Program-made: the position numbers and the translations under genes
Source of the DNA: Chitinophaga pinensis
Lineage (GTDB): Bacteria > Bacteroidota > Bacteroidia > B-17B0 > Aurantibacillaceae
Direction: 5' to 3'
Assembly (NCBI GenBank): GCA_945887955.1
Contig: CAMCZO010000019.1
Location: 1 to 37,404 of the forward strand
Length of the DNA: 37,404 nucleotides
Notes under the pieces: generated by a model
Seen by the model: only the letters and a program-made list of their open reading frames with translations
Databases searched by the model: none
What the model was told of the DNA's origin: nothing
Shown here: in pieces, positions 16,766-25,504 of the stretch
Layout of the letters: each line of letters opens with the position of its first letter
Position numbering within the stretch: position 1 is the stretch's first letter

Positions 16766-16954
16766 AATATTAATTGAGGCTTAAACTGATGAGTATACAT
16801 TTTATTAAGCAAAAATAAGCAAAATCAAATATAATAACCATTTACATTAAACATCTACTTGATTTATTTATTTAAATAACTTTACTGTATATATAATTTA
16901 ATTTAGTTATATGTATTTTTTTAATCAAAAAATATGAAATCAAAATAAATTAAT

Positions 16955-17893
16955 TTGTTAATTTTAACAACAGTAATTTTCATAACTAATTTGTTTAAAG
17001 TTATAAATAAACATTATTTCCTACTCCATATTCTTGTATTTATATGGGGTTTTACTCCGGTACTAGGCCGGTATATTTCAGCAAACACCTGGCAATTGGT
17101 TTGGTATAGAATTTTTATTGCCTTATTAGTTATGTTTATTTATTTAAAATTTACTAAACATGAATTTAAGGTTTCATTTAAACATTTTTGGCAACTCAGT
17201 GGAATTGGAATTATAATTTTAATTCATTGGTTAGCTTTTTATCATGCAATTAAAGTATCAAACATAAGCGTTACAATGGTTGCATTTAGTTCGGGTACAT
17301 TATTTAGTTCTATTATTGAGCCCATCATTTATAAACGTGCTATCCGATATTATGAAGTTATTATTGGGTTAATTATTATTGCTGCGATTGGTTTAATTTT
17401 TTCAATTCAAAGTGAATTTTGGTTAGGGATTTTACTTGGAATAATTGCTGCTTTTACTTCTTCTTTATTTGGAGTATTTAATGGGATACTAACTCATCAA
17501 TTAAAATCTGGAATAATTAGTTTTTACGAACTAAGCGCTGCATTAATAGGATTAAGTATATTTATTATTTTAACTGAAAACCTCAATGCAGAATTTTTTA
17601 TTTTAGATAATGACTCTTTAAATGGAATTTTATTACTTAGTTTAGTTTGTACAGTGTTTCCATTTATTGCTGCCGTAGATTTATCAAAACATATTAGTCC
17701 ATATACCATTACATTAACTGTAAACCTAGAAACAGTTTATGGTATTATTTGGGCAATTATATTTTATAATGAAAATAAAGAAGTAAAGCCGACATTTTAT
17801 ATTGGAGTAATAATAATTTCTGTTGTTATATTTTTAAATTCATATTTAAAGAAACGAAATGATAAAAAACATAAAGAATTAAAATTTCATTAA
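16955..17893 (+). CDS. DMT superfamily (EamA-type) transporter
   Basis: A 312-residue membrane protein with about ten hydrophobic helices in two EamA repeats; the conserved FIWGFTPVLGRYIS near residues 29-42 is the first-helix signature, and the C-terminal repeat ends with FYNENKE and a basic tail. Drug/metabolite transporters of this group move amino acids, nucleosides or other small metabolites; the substrate is unknown. There is no usable ATG. TTG 16955 gives the full length, but TTG 16991 would give MFKVINKHYFLLHILVF, closer to the usual DMT start, and may be correct. The 3' end overlaps the convergent maf gene by 15 nt. Confidence 0.86.
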   Translation: MLILTTVIFITNLFKVINKHYFLLHILVFIWGFTPVLGRYISANTWQLVWYRIFIALLVMFIYLKFTKHEFKVSFKHFWQLSGIGIIILIHWLAFYHAIKVSNISVTMVAFSSGTLFSSIIEPIIYKRAIRYYEVIIGLIIIAAIGLIFSIQSEFWLGILLGIIAAFTSSLFGVFNGILTHQLKSGIISFYELSAALIGLSIFIILTENLNAEFFILDNDSLNGILLLSLVCTVFPFIAAVDLSKHISPYTITLTVNLETVYGIIWAIIFYNENKEVKPTFYIGVIIISVVIFLNSYLKKRNDKKHKELKFH

Positions 17894-18457
17894 TTCTTCG
17901 TGCAATTTTTTTACTGGGAGCCCCATTACATTATAAAAACTACCTTCAATTTTTTCAATTCCAATATAACCTATCCATTCCTGAACTCCATAACTTCCTG
18001 CTTTATCATATGGTTTATACTTATTCAAATAGTACTCTATTTCTTCATTAGTAAACTTTTTAAAATAAACCTTAGTCGCATCATAAAAAATTATTTGTTT
18101 GTTAGCACTTTTTAAACAAACTGCAGTAAACACTTCATGCATTTTTCCACTTAAAGTTTGTAACATTAGCTTTCCTTCTTCAAAATTAATAGGCTTATTA
18201 AATATTTCACCTTCACACCAAACAATTGTATCAGCAGTAATTAGAAGATCAGTTTCTGTTAAAACACCGTTAAATGATGATGCTTTTTTTTCAGCTAAAA
18301 AAACAGGGATTTCGTGCCCTTTTAAATTAAGTGGGTAATTCTCATCTGCATTTGAGGGATTTATAATAAAATCAAATCCTAAACTTTTTAATAATTCGTT
18401 TCTTCGAGGAGATGAAGATCCTAAAATTATATTAAAAAAAAAATTATTTAAATACAT
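17879..18457 (-). CDS. maf: Maf family nucleoside triphosphate pyrophosphatase
   Basis: A 192-residue Maf/HAM1-like house-cleaning enzyme that hydrolyses non-canonical or modified nucleoside triphosphates (dTTP/UTP or m7GTP in characterised members). Motifs: LGSSSPRRNELL (12-23), the catalytic-base Asp76 in TADTIV (74-79) and KPYDKAGSYGVQ (148-159). The ending GLPV (about 179-182) is also typical. ATG start, 10 nt downstream of the UbiA gene, so it is the last gene of the long minus-strand run. It overlaps the DMT gene on the opposite strand by 15 nt. Confidence 0.94.
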   Translation of the reverse strand: MYLNNFFFNIILGSSSPRRNELLKSLGFDFIINPSNADENYPLNLKGHEIPVFLAEKKASSFNGVLTETDLLITADTIVWCEGEIFNKPINFEEGKLMLQTLSGKMHEVFTAVCLKSANKQIIFYDATKVYFKKFTNEEIEYYLNKYKPYDKAGSYGVQEWIGYIGIEKIEGSFYNVMGLPVKKLHEELMKF

Positions 18458-18467
18458 TTTTTAATCT

Positions 18468-19442
18468 TCAATTAAAATAGAAAATAAAACTATAAAACAA
18501 GCCTAAAAGCATAATTAACTTAAGGAACATACTTGATTTTTTAAATTGAACAGATTTATTAAATCTTAAAATTGATATTGATAAAAAAAATGATGGAATA
18601 ATAAGCGCAAGTAAGATATAAACATTATTAATGGTGAAAAAAATACGTTGAAATTTAATAGTATTATATAAGACGAAAAAAAGAAGTAATGTAGAAATAT
18701 TTAAAATAAAAAAAACAATAATTTTACTTGATTGAATTCCCCAAACAATTGGCATTGTATTACAACCGGTAGCTTTATCTCCTTTAAAATCTTCGATATC
18801 TTTTATAATTTCTCGAGCCATACTTATTAAAAATACAAACACTGAAAATATAGTATTAACCTTAAGGGCACTATATATAGCATGCTTACCTAATAATAAA
18901 AAATTCGGATCAGTTTTATAAAGAATAGATATTTCAAATATAAAAGGCATAATTGTAATAGCGGCAGTTAATAATGACACTACAAAATTACCTATAAATA
19001 ACATTTTCTTTAGATGAGTGCTATATATCCATAGTAAAAATGCTGCAGCAAAATAAAAAATTGCTAGACGAAGGTATCCTGTTTTAAGTGCAGTGAATGT
19101 GCCAATTAATAATCCGATTGAAGTAAATATAAAATGAAAAATAATTGCAAAACGTCTATTAATTATTTTATCAACAACAACTGTATCTGGATGATTTATT
19201 CGATCAGTTTTAACGTCAAAGTAATCATTAATTATATAGCCAGCTGCTGCAATTAAAACTGTACTAAAAACAATTAAATAAAATAAACCATTATTTAATT
19301 CTAATTTAATGCCATTTTGTAAAAATATTTTTTGTAAAACAAAATTTCGTAATATAATTTGAGTAAATGCAATCATTAACAAGTTTTCAAACCTGATCAG
19401 TTTGAGGAAAGCTATAAATTTATTATTTAATAAATTCACCAT
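18468..19442 (-). CDS. UbiA family prenyltransferase
   Basis: A polytopic prenyltransferase of 324 residues with about eight hydrophobic segments and both Asp-rich motifs of the UbiA superfamily: NDYFDVKTD (72-80) and DIEDFKGD (215-222), which bind the prenyl diphosphate through Mg2+. The acceptor is unclear. Many Bacteroidota homologues are labelled geranylgeranylglycerol-phosphate geranylgeranyltransferase by similarity to archaeal ether-lipid enzymes; MenA or heme O synthase are other members, but the sequence does not point clearly to either. I chose ATG 19442 (overlapping the HAD stop by 7 nt) over TTG 19457, because ATG gives the tidy start MVNLLNNKFIAFLKLIR. Confidence 0.88.
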   Translation of the reverse strand: MVNLLNNKFIAFLKLIRFENLLMIAFTQIILRNFVLQKIFLQNGIKLELNNGLFYLIVFSTVLIAAAGYIINDYFDVKTDRINHPDTVVVDKIINRRFAIIFHFIFTSIGLLIGTFTALKTGYLRLAIFYFAAAFLLWIYSTHLKKMLFIGNFVVSLLTAAITIMPFIFEISILYKTDPNFLLLGKHAIYSALKVNTIFSVFVFLISMAREIIKDIEDFKGDKATGCNTMPIVWGIQSSKIIVFFILNISTLLLFFVLYNTIKFQRIFFTINNVYILLALIIPSFFLSISILRFNKSVQFKKSSMFLKLIMLLGLFYSFIFYFN

Positions 19443-19948
19443 TTTACTATTTCCCAATTACCCTGAACTTTTAAAATTTGTTCTATAATATCTCTTACAC
19501 AACCTTCGCCACCTTTTAAAGGAGAAATATATTGACAGATATTTTTAATTTCAATAGCAGCATCATTTGGACAAGCTGCTATTCCTGTTCGACTCATAAT
19601 TTCGAAATCAGGTAAATCGTCGCCCATATACATCACTTCGTCATCTGTGATCATATGTTCAGAAAGATACGATTCATAACATGCTAATTTATCGTGTTGA
19701 CTTATAAAAATATCAGTTATCCCAGCCTTCGATAAAGCATTTTTAACTGCCAAATTATTGCCCCCACTAATAATTACTATTCTATATTTTTTCTTAACTG
19801 CTAAATGTAAAGCATAACCATCTTTTGAATTCATGTTCCTTACCATTTCGCCATTTTCAAAAACTAAGACCTTTCCATCTGTTAATACACCATCAATATC
19901 AAAAATAAGAGTAGTGATTTTATTTAATCGCTGTTTAAAATTAAGCAT
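19436..19948 (-). CDS. KdsC-like HAD family phosphatase
   Basis: A 170-residue, cap-less (C0) HAD phosphatase of the 3-deoxy-D-manno-octulosonate 8-phosphate phosphatase type. Motif I is FDIDGVLTDG (16-25) with nucleophile Asp17 and acid/base Asp19, motif II is IISGG near 54-58, and motif IV is GDDLPDFEIM. The near-C-terminal GGEGCVRD corresponds to the GGxGAVRE of KdsC, where the tail closes the neighbouring subunit's active site. No other Kdo genes lie here, so the substrate might be Kdo-8-phosphate or a related sugar phosphate. ATG start; 4 nt after the DUF2520 gene and overlapping the UbiA start. Confidence 0.86.
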   Translation of the reverse strand: MLNFKQRLNKITTLIFDIDGVLTDGKVLVFENGEMVRNMNSKDGYALHLAVKKKYRIVIISGGNNLAVKNALSKAGITDIFISQHDKLACYESYLSEHMITDDEVMYMGDDLPDFEIMSRTGIAACPNDAAIEIKNICQYISPLKGGEGCVRDIIEQILKVQGNWEIVKW

Positions 19949-19952
19949 GTTA

Positions 19953-20747
19953 CTATTTTTGTTGTTTAATAATTAGTTTGGTTAATTGTTTGTAAATTTT
20001 TTTCAAATCTTTATTCTGTTCAAGAACTTTTAAATGTTTTTTTATAACAAGATAGTCTTTTCTTTTAGCAGGCCCTGTCTGAGATTCACGAAAATTTAAC
20101 TTTTCTAATTTTTTAAAAGTTTTTTTGATTAGAGGTAAAAATATTTTAAAATTTTGGTAATTACTGGTTTCACTTATTAAATCTGAGGCTGCTAAAAATA
20201 AAGAGTTAGTAAAATTATTTACTAAAACTGCTGCTAAATGAATTTTAAGTCTATGCTTATAATCAACATGACTTGCATTTTTACTGAAGTTTTTGGTAAA
20301 AACATCTAGCTTCTTCTTAGTTGAAGCATCACTACTTTCTAACAAAATAGGTAATTGCTGCCAATCAATTTCGTCTGCTTTTGAAAAGGTTTGTAAGGGA
20401 TAAAAAACGCCTTTATTTATATTCTTAGTTTTTATTTCACTTAAAGGTAAACTTCCAGAACAATGCAGAACAATTGAAGATGAATAGATTGGCGAAATGA
20501 TTTTAGACACGCTGGATATGTAATCGTCAGAAACACAGATGAAATAATAATTAGCGTCGCGTATTAAATTTTTAAACCCAATTTCTGTATGACAGTTTAA
20601 TTTAGATTTAAATTCATTTAAATTAGGATTAGCTTGATGATTATAAATAAAAATATCAAAAAGATTATATTTATTTATTTGGTTTACTAAATGCCAAGCC
20701 AAATTACCGCAACCAATTATTACGATTTTATGTTTCTTCTTTAACAT
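19953..20747 (-). CDS. Rossmann-fold/DUF2520 domain protein
   Basis: A 264-residue protein with an N-terminal NAD(P)-binding Rossmann domain (IIGCGNLAWHLV at 10-21) and a C-terminal all-helical DUF2520 domain (about 130-255), resembling the layout of the pyrroline-5-carboxylate reductase and 6-phosphogluconate dehydrogenase superfamily. HCSGSLPL (114-121) and KGVFYPLQTFSK (132-143) are typical segments in this group. The reaction is unknown. It starts 2 nt after the ccmF stop, so it is very probably translated from the ccm transcript, and continues with HAD, UbiA and Maf genes in what I recall as a conserved Bacteroidota order. Confidence 0.88.
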   Translation of the reverse strand: MLKKKHKIVIIGCGNLAWHLVNQINKYNLFDIFIYNHQANPNLNEFKSKLNCHTEIGFKNLIRDANYYFICVSDDYISSVSKIISPIYSSSIVLHCSGSLPLSEIKTKNINKGVFYPLQTFSKADEIDWQQLPILLESSDASTKKKLDVFTKNFSKNASHVDYKHRLKIHLAAVLVNNFTNSLFLAASDLISETSNYQNFKIFLPLIKKTFKKLEKLNFRESQTGPAKRKDYLVIKKHLKVLEQNKDLKKIYKQLTKLIIKQQK

Positions 20748-20749
20748 AA

Positions 20750-23344
20750 TTATGCTTTAATAGCTTGTAATTTTATGACTCTAATTCGTTCAATGATTGA
20801 AATTATTATTCCAACTGACATAATTAAGCAGCCTAACCATAATATATTTATAAAAGGAAAAACATAAGCCTCCATCACAATAAAATCTTTGTTATTACTT
20901 AATTTTTCACTCATGGTAATTTCTATCGTTCCTTCGTCAGGATTTATTTTCCAAAATACAAGCTTTAATCCTAACTGATCAACAATAGCTTCTTTAGGAA
21001 TTACAACATTATTTTGAATAATAAATTTAGGGTAAGCATAAAAAACTTTTGAACTAATATTTATACATCTTAATACAGCAGTTACCTCGAGTAAAGAGTC
21101 ATTTTTTTCATATTCTGATTTATTAATATTAGTTTTTAAAGAATCTATAATAATTATTGCATTACTTGAATATATAGTATCTCCTATATGTCCAATGTAA
21201 TTTTTTGCTGTTGCAAACACATTTTTATTCGTTGTAATTGTATCTACATTTAAATCTGCATAAGTAACATGAGTATAAATATCTCGATTTAAATAGTGTT
21301 TTGTAGCCGGCTCTGGAGCTTTGCCCATTCGAGGATTATCTTGAACATGAGGAACTAAAGTAAAATCAAATTCAGGCTTTCCATTTTTATTAACTTTTAA
21401 ATAATTAACATTAAAATAAACATTAATACCTTCACGTTTTTTACCTGTATAAGTTACTAAATATGGGCCCATTGGCAAGGTGTCTCCTTGTGTTAACAGA
21501 ATACTTTTTTTATCATCAAAATCTGCTCCTAAGCCAGATACTTTTCTTTGTGCGGTATTTTTAGAAAGAACTATTTTTTTTGAGGTTGAAATTAAAGCCC
21601 CCAATAAAATCAATGCAAAACCAATATGAGCAATGGCGGCACCGCTTTTCAATACTTTACCTTTTAACATAATTAACCAATAATCGGCATTAGCCAATAC
21701 AGCAAATAAACTAGCAATAAATAAACTAGCATAACTTATTAAATTCCATTTATCGGAATTGCTCGCAGTAGAAAAATTAGACATAAAATACAGTGGTATC
21801 GCGCAGGCTAATCCGAAAATAACTGAAACTAAAAATGAATAAGATATTCTTTTAATAAATTGTTTAGGGTTTGTTTTTTTATACTTTAAAAATTGAGCGC
21901 AAGCAATAAGAAGCATTGTTATTATAGAAAAAGGAACCATCCAAATATTATAAACTGGCACTTTTGGTGGAGCGTAATCGGTATTAAATAATTTATTTAT
22001 AACTGGTAATGAAGTAAAGTAAGTAATAATTAAACTTGATAAAATCAAAATTAATGCACCTAAAAACATCCAAAATTCGCGCGAAAATAATTCTTCTTCC
22101 TCTTTCTCTTTTGGAAAATATAAATAATAAGCGGCTGCGGTAATTATTACAGAAGACAAAATCCAAAACATTAATAATACTTTTTTATACCCAAATATAA
22201 TTCCAAATGCCAGTATTAAAAAAGAAAGGATTAGGTATGTGATTTTAAATAATTTATTATTAATTAATAAAGCAACCGTAATTAGAACAAATGCTAAGAC
22301 GTAAATAACTAATTGCCCTGTCATACCTAAATCAGTAAAAGCATGAACAGAGGCATTACCTAATACTCCACTCCGCGTTAAAAAGGTAGAATAAAGTACT
22401 AATAAAAAACTTCCAATTGCTAAAAAATGTGTGGTAAACAAAGATCCTCCTTTGTTTTTATTAATTATCATGGTATGCCCAGCGGCAACTAAAACTAACC
22501 AAGGAACTAAAGATGAATTTTCGACTGGATCCCAAGCCCAAAAACCTCCAAAACTTAATGCTTCATATGCCCAAGCACCGCCCATTAAAACTCCAACACC
22601 CAATATCAAAATGCCAAAATAAGTCCAAGGCAAAGCAACAACTTGCCATTTAGTATATTGCTTATTCCATAAAGCAGCGATAGAAAAAGAAAAAGGGATA
22701 AGCGTAGAAGCAAATCCTAAAAATAAAGTGGGCGGATGAATAGTCATCCAATAATTCATTAATAATGGATTTAATCCACGACCATTTAACTTGGCTAAAT
22801 AATTAGCATTTTGAATAAATGGCAAATTACTAAACTCGGCATGTTGTCGAAGTAATAAAAAAGGATTACTTCCTATTTTAAAATCAAATAAATAAATACC
22901 TAATAACATGCTTGCTAAAAACACTTGAACTAGCGCAAAAATGGTCATCACTGGAATTTCCCACAAACCATCTTTAAGTTGTTTTTTTAAAATCAATCCT
23001 AATACAACATTCCAAAATGTCCACAATAAGAAGCTTCCCTCCTGCCCTTCCCAAAAGCATGAAAGAATAAATTTCATATCCATATCGGTATTGCTATGCT
23101 GCCAAACATATTGATACTCAAAAAAATGATTAAAAAGCATAAAAAATAAAGTGCCAGCAATACCTAGTACTGATATGCTATGCAAATTAAAAGCAAGTCT
23201 TGCAAAATTTAAATGATTTTTATTTTTAGCCGAAATGTAAAAAAGAATACAGGCTAATAAAGCACTAACAAAAGATAATACAACAAAACCATTTCCAATA
23301 TGGCCTATCCACAATCTTTCTCCAACATAATCGATTGTATTCAT
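20750..23344 (-). CDS. ccmF: Cytochrome c-type biogenesis protein CcmF
   Basis: CcmF is the heme-lyase component of System I cytochrome c maturation in the inner membrane. In this 864-residue protein (from ATG 23344; TTG 23347 is directly before it) the key features are GLNPLLMNYWMTIHPPTLF (190-208), with heme-ligand candidate His203; the tryptophan-rich WWD-type segment GGFWAWDPVEN (266-276); His290; and TRSGVLGNASVHAF (323-336) with His334. About 13 or more hydrophobic segments surround these, and a large extracytoplasmic domain (about 600-825) precedes a final helix. It is longer than the roughly 650 residues of proteobacterial CcmF because of this C-terminal domain. Five nt after ccmE and 2 nt before the DUF2520 gene. 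Confidence 0.95.
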   Translation of the reverse strand: MNTIDYVGERLWIGHIGNGFVVLSFVSALLACILFYISAKNKNHLNFARLAFNLHSISVLGIAGTLFFMLFNHFFEYQYVWQHSNTDMDMKFILSCFWEGQEGSFLLWTFWNVVLGLILKKQLKDGLWEIPVMTIFALVQVFLASMLLGIYLFDFKIGSNPFLLLRQHAEFSNLPFIQNANYLAKLNGRGLNPLLMNYWMTIHPPTLFLGFASTLIPFSFSIAALWNKQYTKWQVVALPWTYFGILILGVGVLMGGAWAYEALSFGGFWAWDPVENSSLVPWLVLVAAGHTMIINKNKGGSLFTTHFLAIGSFLLVLYSTFLTRSGVLGNASVHAFTDLGMTGQLVIYVLAFVLITVALLINNKLFKITYLILSFLILAFGIIFGYKKVLLMFWILSSVIITAAAYYLYFPKEKEEEELFSREFWMFLGALILILSSLIITYFTSLPVINKLFNTDYAPPKVPVYNIWMVPFSIITMLLIACAQFLKYKKTNPKQFIKRISYSFLVSVIFGLACAIPLYFMSNFSTASNSDKWNLISYASLFIASLFAVLANADYWLIMLKGKVLKSGAAIAHIGFALILLGALISTSKKIVLSKNTAQRKVSGLGADFDDKKSILLTQGDTLPMGPYLVTYTGKKREGINVYFNVNYLKVNKNGKPEFDFTLVPHVQDNPRMGKAPEPATKHYLNRDIYTHVTYADLNVDTITTNKNVFATAKNYIGHIGDTIYSSNAIIIIDSLKTNINKSEYEKNDSLLEVTAVLRCINISSKVFYAYPKFIIQNNVVIPKEAIVDQLGLKLVFWKINPDEGTIEITMSEKLSNNKDFIVMEAYVFPFINILWLGCLIMSVGIIISIIERIRVIKLQAIKA

Positions 23345-23349
23345 CAAAA

Positions 23350-23736
23350 CTAATTTATTTGCGGCTTCCCATCACTATATTTACTCGGACATTTCATTAG
23401 AATATCGTTGGCATGAAAATCATCGCCTTTCATTTTTCCTATTAAAACAATTTGTTCACTTTTTTCGAAATCTTGAGGCTTACTTTTATGTAACACAACA
23501 TGTTTAATTACTCCTTTATTATCAATCATACTAAACAAAAATTGATCAGGATTTACTTTAGGTTCGTATATCTGAGAAGCCAGTTTATCTAATTTTCCAA
23601 CCACATGAAATTCTTTATCTGGACTTTGCATTGCCTCATTAAAATCAGCATAGGTGCTTGTGTTTTTTAAAGAAACTAAAATAACACCAATGGCAACTCC
23701 TATAACTAAAACTCCAAGAATATGAAACTTTTTCAT
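23350..23736 (-). CDS. ccmE: Heme chaperone CcmE, CxxxY type
   Basis: CcmE is the membrane-anchored periplasmic chaperone that carries heme to CcmF. The 128-residue protein has one N-terminal helix (about 5-22) and an OB-fold domain. In the best-known CcmE the heme binds covalently to a His in an HxxxY motif; here the aligned motif near the C-terminus is KCPSKY, with Cys116 and Tyr120 (CxxxY). This is the variant known from archaea and some sulfate reducers, where it goes together with absence of CcmH. The motif preceding it, FHANDIL (107-113), fits the usual FxAxEVL strand. ATG start, 24 nt after ccmD and 5 nt before ccmF. Confidence 0.93.
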   Translation of the reverse strand: MKKFHILGVLVIGVAIGVILVSLKNTSTYADFNEAMQSPDKEFHVVGKLDKLASQIYEPKVNPDQFLFSMIDNKGVIKHVVLHKSKPQDFEKSEQIVLIGKMKGDDFHANDILMKCPSKYSDGKPQIN

Positions 23737-23760
23737 TTTTATTATAAATTATTTTTAAAA

Positions 23761-23979
23761 TTAATGATCTTTTAATTTATCTTCTAAACGTTTTATTTTT
23801 CGTTCGAGATATATCAAAAAAAGAACAATAGAGAAAAAAATAATAGATATTACAGAAATTACAACATATATTTTACCATCGTTCCTGAATGTATCGGCCA
23901 TATTAGGCCCTTGATTTTCTTGAGCGTTTAAAGCTATCGAACAAAATATTAACAAAAAACCTAAAATATTTCTAATCAT
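23761..23979 (-). CDS. ccmD: CcmD family protein
   Basis: A 72-residue protein with a signal-like N-terminal helix ending near LNAQ (17-20), a short polar stretch, one membrane helix (about 37-58) and a charged cytoplasmic tail (LERKIKRLEDKLKDH). This is the CcmD layout found in Bacteroidota, and the position between ccmC and ccmE is the expected one. In E. coli, CcmD helps release holo-CcmE from the CcmABC complex. It has little sequence similarity to proteobacterial CcmD apart from the helix and basic tail, so the assignment rests partly on context. Its start overlaps the ccmC 3' end by 8 nt. Confidence 0.8.
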   Translation of the reverse strand: MIRNILGFLLIFCSIALNAQENQGPNMADTFRNDGKIYVVISVISIIFFSIVLFLIYLERKIKRLEDKLKDH

Positions 23980-24631
23980 CTAATTTATTATTTAAAAAAC
24001 TAATTCTATTTTTTATTTGAAATAACCAAAAACTAAATAACAACCATCCAATCACAGCTGGATAAAACACCATTCGCATATTACTATCCAAATCATATTT
24101 AGCGAAAGCAGGGTTGCCTCCATTTCCAGGGTGAAGAGAGTCGGTTAGGCGAGGCAAAATCATAATAAATACATTCATCATCACAAAAGCAAATACATTA
24201 TACACAGCCGAAATACGCGCCCTTTTTAATTCGTCAATAATTGAAAATCGCAAAATAAAATAGGCTAAATATATTAAAATACTAATGGCTACCCCATTCA
24301 ATTTTGGATCTTGGAATGTCCACCAGGTAGTCCAAGTAAATTTTGCCCAAACTGAACCGGTTAATAAACCAGGGATACTAAAAAAAAATCCTACCACTGC
24401 AGCATTGTATCCTTTAAAATCATCTGTTAATTTATTTGTTGAAAGAGCTTTAATACTATAAATTAAAGAAATTGACATCATAAATAACATGGCAAACCAA
24501 ATAGGCACGTGGTAATAAACATTACGAATAGTTTCGTTTAAAATATCTAATCGTGGAACCGGATTCAATAAACCCCATACCAATGTGTAAAAAATTATGA
24601 GTACCGAAATTATTTTATACAAATGTTTCAT
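23972..24631 (-). CDS. ccmC: Heme exporter/heme-handling protein CcmC
   Basis: CcmC loads heme onto CcmE. From ATG 24631 the protein has 219 residues and six hydrophobic segments. The WWD-type segment is FTWTTWWTFQDPKLNG (98-113), and the two axial heme-ligand histidines are His41 (YYHVPIWFAM) and His167 (DSLHPGNG), flanking it as expected. The reading frame stays open upstream to a TTG at 24673, but ATG 24631 gives the usual start MKHLYKIISVL before the first helix, so I use it. An 86-nt gap separates it from ccmB, and the downstream ccmD overlaps by 8 nt. Confidence 0.93.
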   Translation of the reverse strand: MKHLYKIISVLIIFYTLVWGLLNPVPRLDILNETIRNVYYHVPIWFAMLFMMSISLIYSIKALSTNKLTDDFKGYNAAVVGFFFSIPGLLTGSVWAKFTWTTWWTFQDPKLNGVAISILIYLAYFILRFSIIDELKRARISAVYNVFAFVMMNVFIMILPRLTDSLHPGNGGNPAFAKYDLDSNMRMVFYPAVIGWLLFSFWLFQIKNRISFLNNKLDD

Positions 24632-24653
24632 AATCATTAAGAATTGGAAGAAT

Positions 24654-24668
24654 GCATAAAAATTATGC
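24654..24668 (-). other. Short stem-loop between ccmB and ccmC
   Basis: A perfect 6-bp inverted repeat (GCATAA at 24654-24659, TTATGC at 24663-24668) with a 3-nt loop lies in the 86-nt gap between the ccmB stop and the preferred ccmC start. It has no T-run, so it does not look like a terminator. It could be an RNA-processing or stability element, or chance in AT-rich DNA. Confidence 0.2.
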
Positions 24669-24717
24669 TGCAATTAGCTGTTTTAGTCATAAAAAACACA
24701 TAAATCCAAAACGTAAT

Positions 24718-25368
24718 TTAATCGCGCCAAAGATACGGAAATAATATAAATGAAAGTGCAATTGTTAAAATATTTAAAGCTGTTAAAATAACTAAAAAGT
24801 CAAACCCTAATCCTGCCCACTCAATACCATCTATAGCTTGTTTGCTCAAGTGTATAACCACTAAAATTATAGGCAATAATACAGGGAAACTTAAAATACT
24901 CATGATGGCAAAATTGCCGCTTGCTTTACTCGCTATTGCACTCATTAAACTTAAAACACCTGCCAATCCTGTTGATGCTAAAATTAAAATTACAACAAAT
25001 AAGCCCATGTTCTCGACCTCATTTTTAATAAAAAAAACATAAAAGAAAAACGTAATAAAACTTAAACAAAGCATAAAAAGCATATTATATATGATTTTAG
25101 AAATAATAAATTGCTGAGGAGTATAATGTAAAAAATTAAATAAGGCCTGTCCACCGGTTTCTTTAAAAAAACTTTTGCCACTAATAGTAACTGAAGTAAA
25201 TAAGGTAATTACCCAAAATAAGGCATTCCAAGTTGGTTTATCTAATTTTCCTTTAAAACAAAGGGCACTAACAAAAACAGTTCCAATAATATAAACCAAA
25301 ACGCCTCCTATAGTTGCTTTTTGGCGAAATTCTAACAATAATTCCTTTTTGATTAAACTTAATATCAT
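24718..25368 (-). CDS. ccmB: Heme exporter protein CcmB
   Basis: CcmB is the integral-membrane subunit of the CcmAB ABC unit that frees holo-CcmE from CcmC. The 216-residue protein has six hydrophobic segments and the family-typical N-terminus LIKKELLLEFRQK (5-17), followed by ITLFTSVTISGKSFFKE (54-70). ATG start. It is first in the nine-gene minus-strand run and faces the MBOAT gene across a 136-nt divergent gap. Its ATPase partner CcmA is not next to it: the nearest ATPase, at 30.4-31.4 kb, has a polyamine/sulfate-type C-terminal extension and does not look like CcmA. Confidence 0.92.
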   Translation of the reverse strand: MILSLIKKELLLEFRQKATIGGVLVYIIGTVFVSALCFKGKLDKPTWNALFWVITLFTSVTISGKSFFKETGGQALFNFLHYTPQQFIISKIIYNMLFMLCLSFITFFFYVFFIKNEVENMGLFVVILILASTGLAGVLSLMSAIASKASGNFAIMSILSFPVLLPIILVVIHLSKQAIDGIEWAGLGFDFLVILTALNILTIALSFILFPYLWRD

Positions 25369-25412
25369 ATAAATATATTGATGTAAAATTACTTATAATG
25401 TTATAATAAAAT

Positions 25413-25420
25413 CAAAATTA
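25413..25420 (-). promoter_or_regulatory. Candidate -7 element for the ccm operon
   Basis: On the minus strand TAATTTTG (25420 down to 25413) matches TAnnTTTG exactly. It lies about 45 nt before the ccmB ATG. I find no clear TTG element 19-20 nt further upstream, so only one half of the promoter is supported. Confidence 0.28.
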
Positions 25421-25483
25421 TTAATTGAATACTAAAATCATCTTATGGAGTTTATTTTCTTTATGAAAATTAGTAAATAATCT

Positions 25484-25491
25484 TAATTTTG
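25484..25491 (+). promoter_or_regulatory. Candidate -7 element for the MBOAT operon
   Basis: TAATTTTG at 25484-25491 matches TAnnTTTG exactly and lies 13 nt before the MBOAT ATG at 25505, implying a leader of only a few nucleotides. The upstream element is poor. Together with the minus-strand match it fits a divergent promoter region between ccmB and the MBOAT gene. Confidence 0.3.
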
Positions 25492-25504
25492 TTATTCTAA
25501 AATT

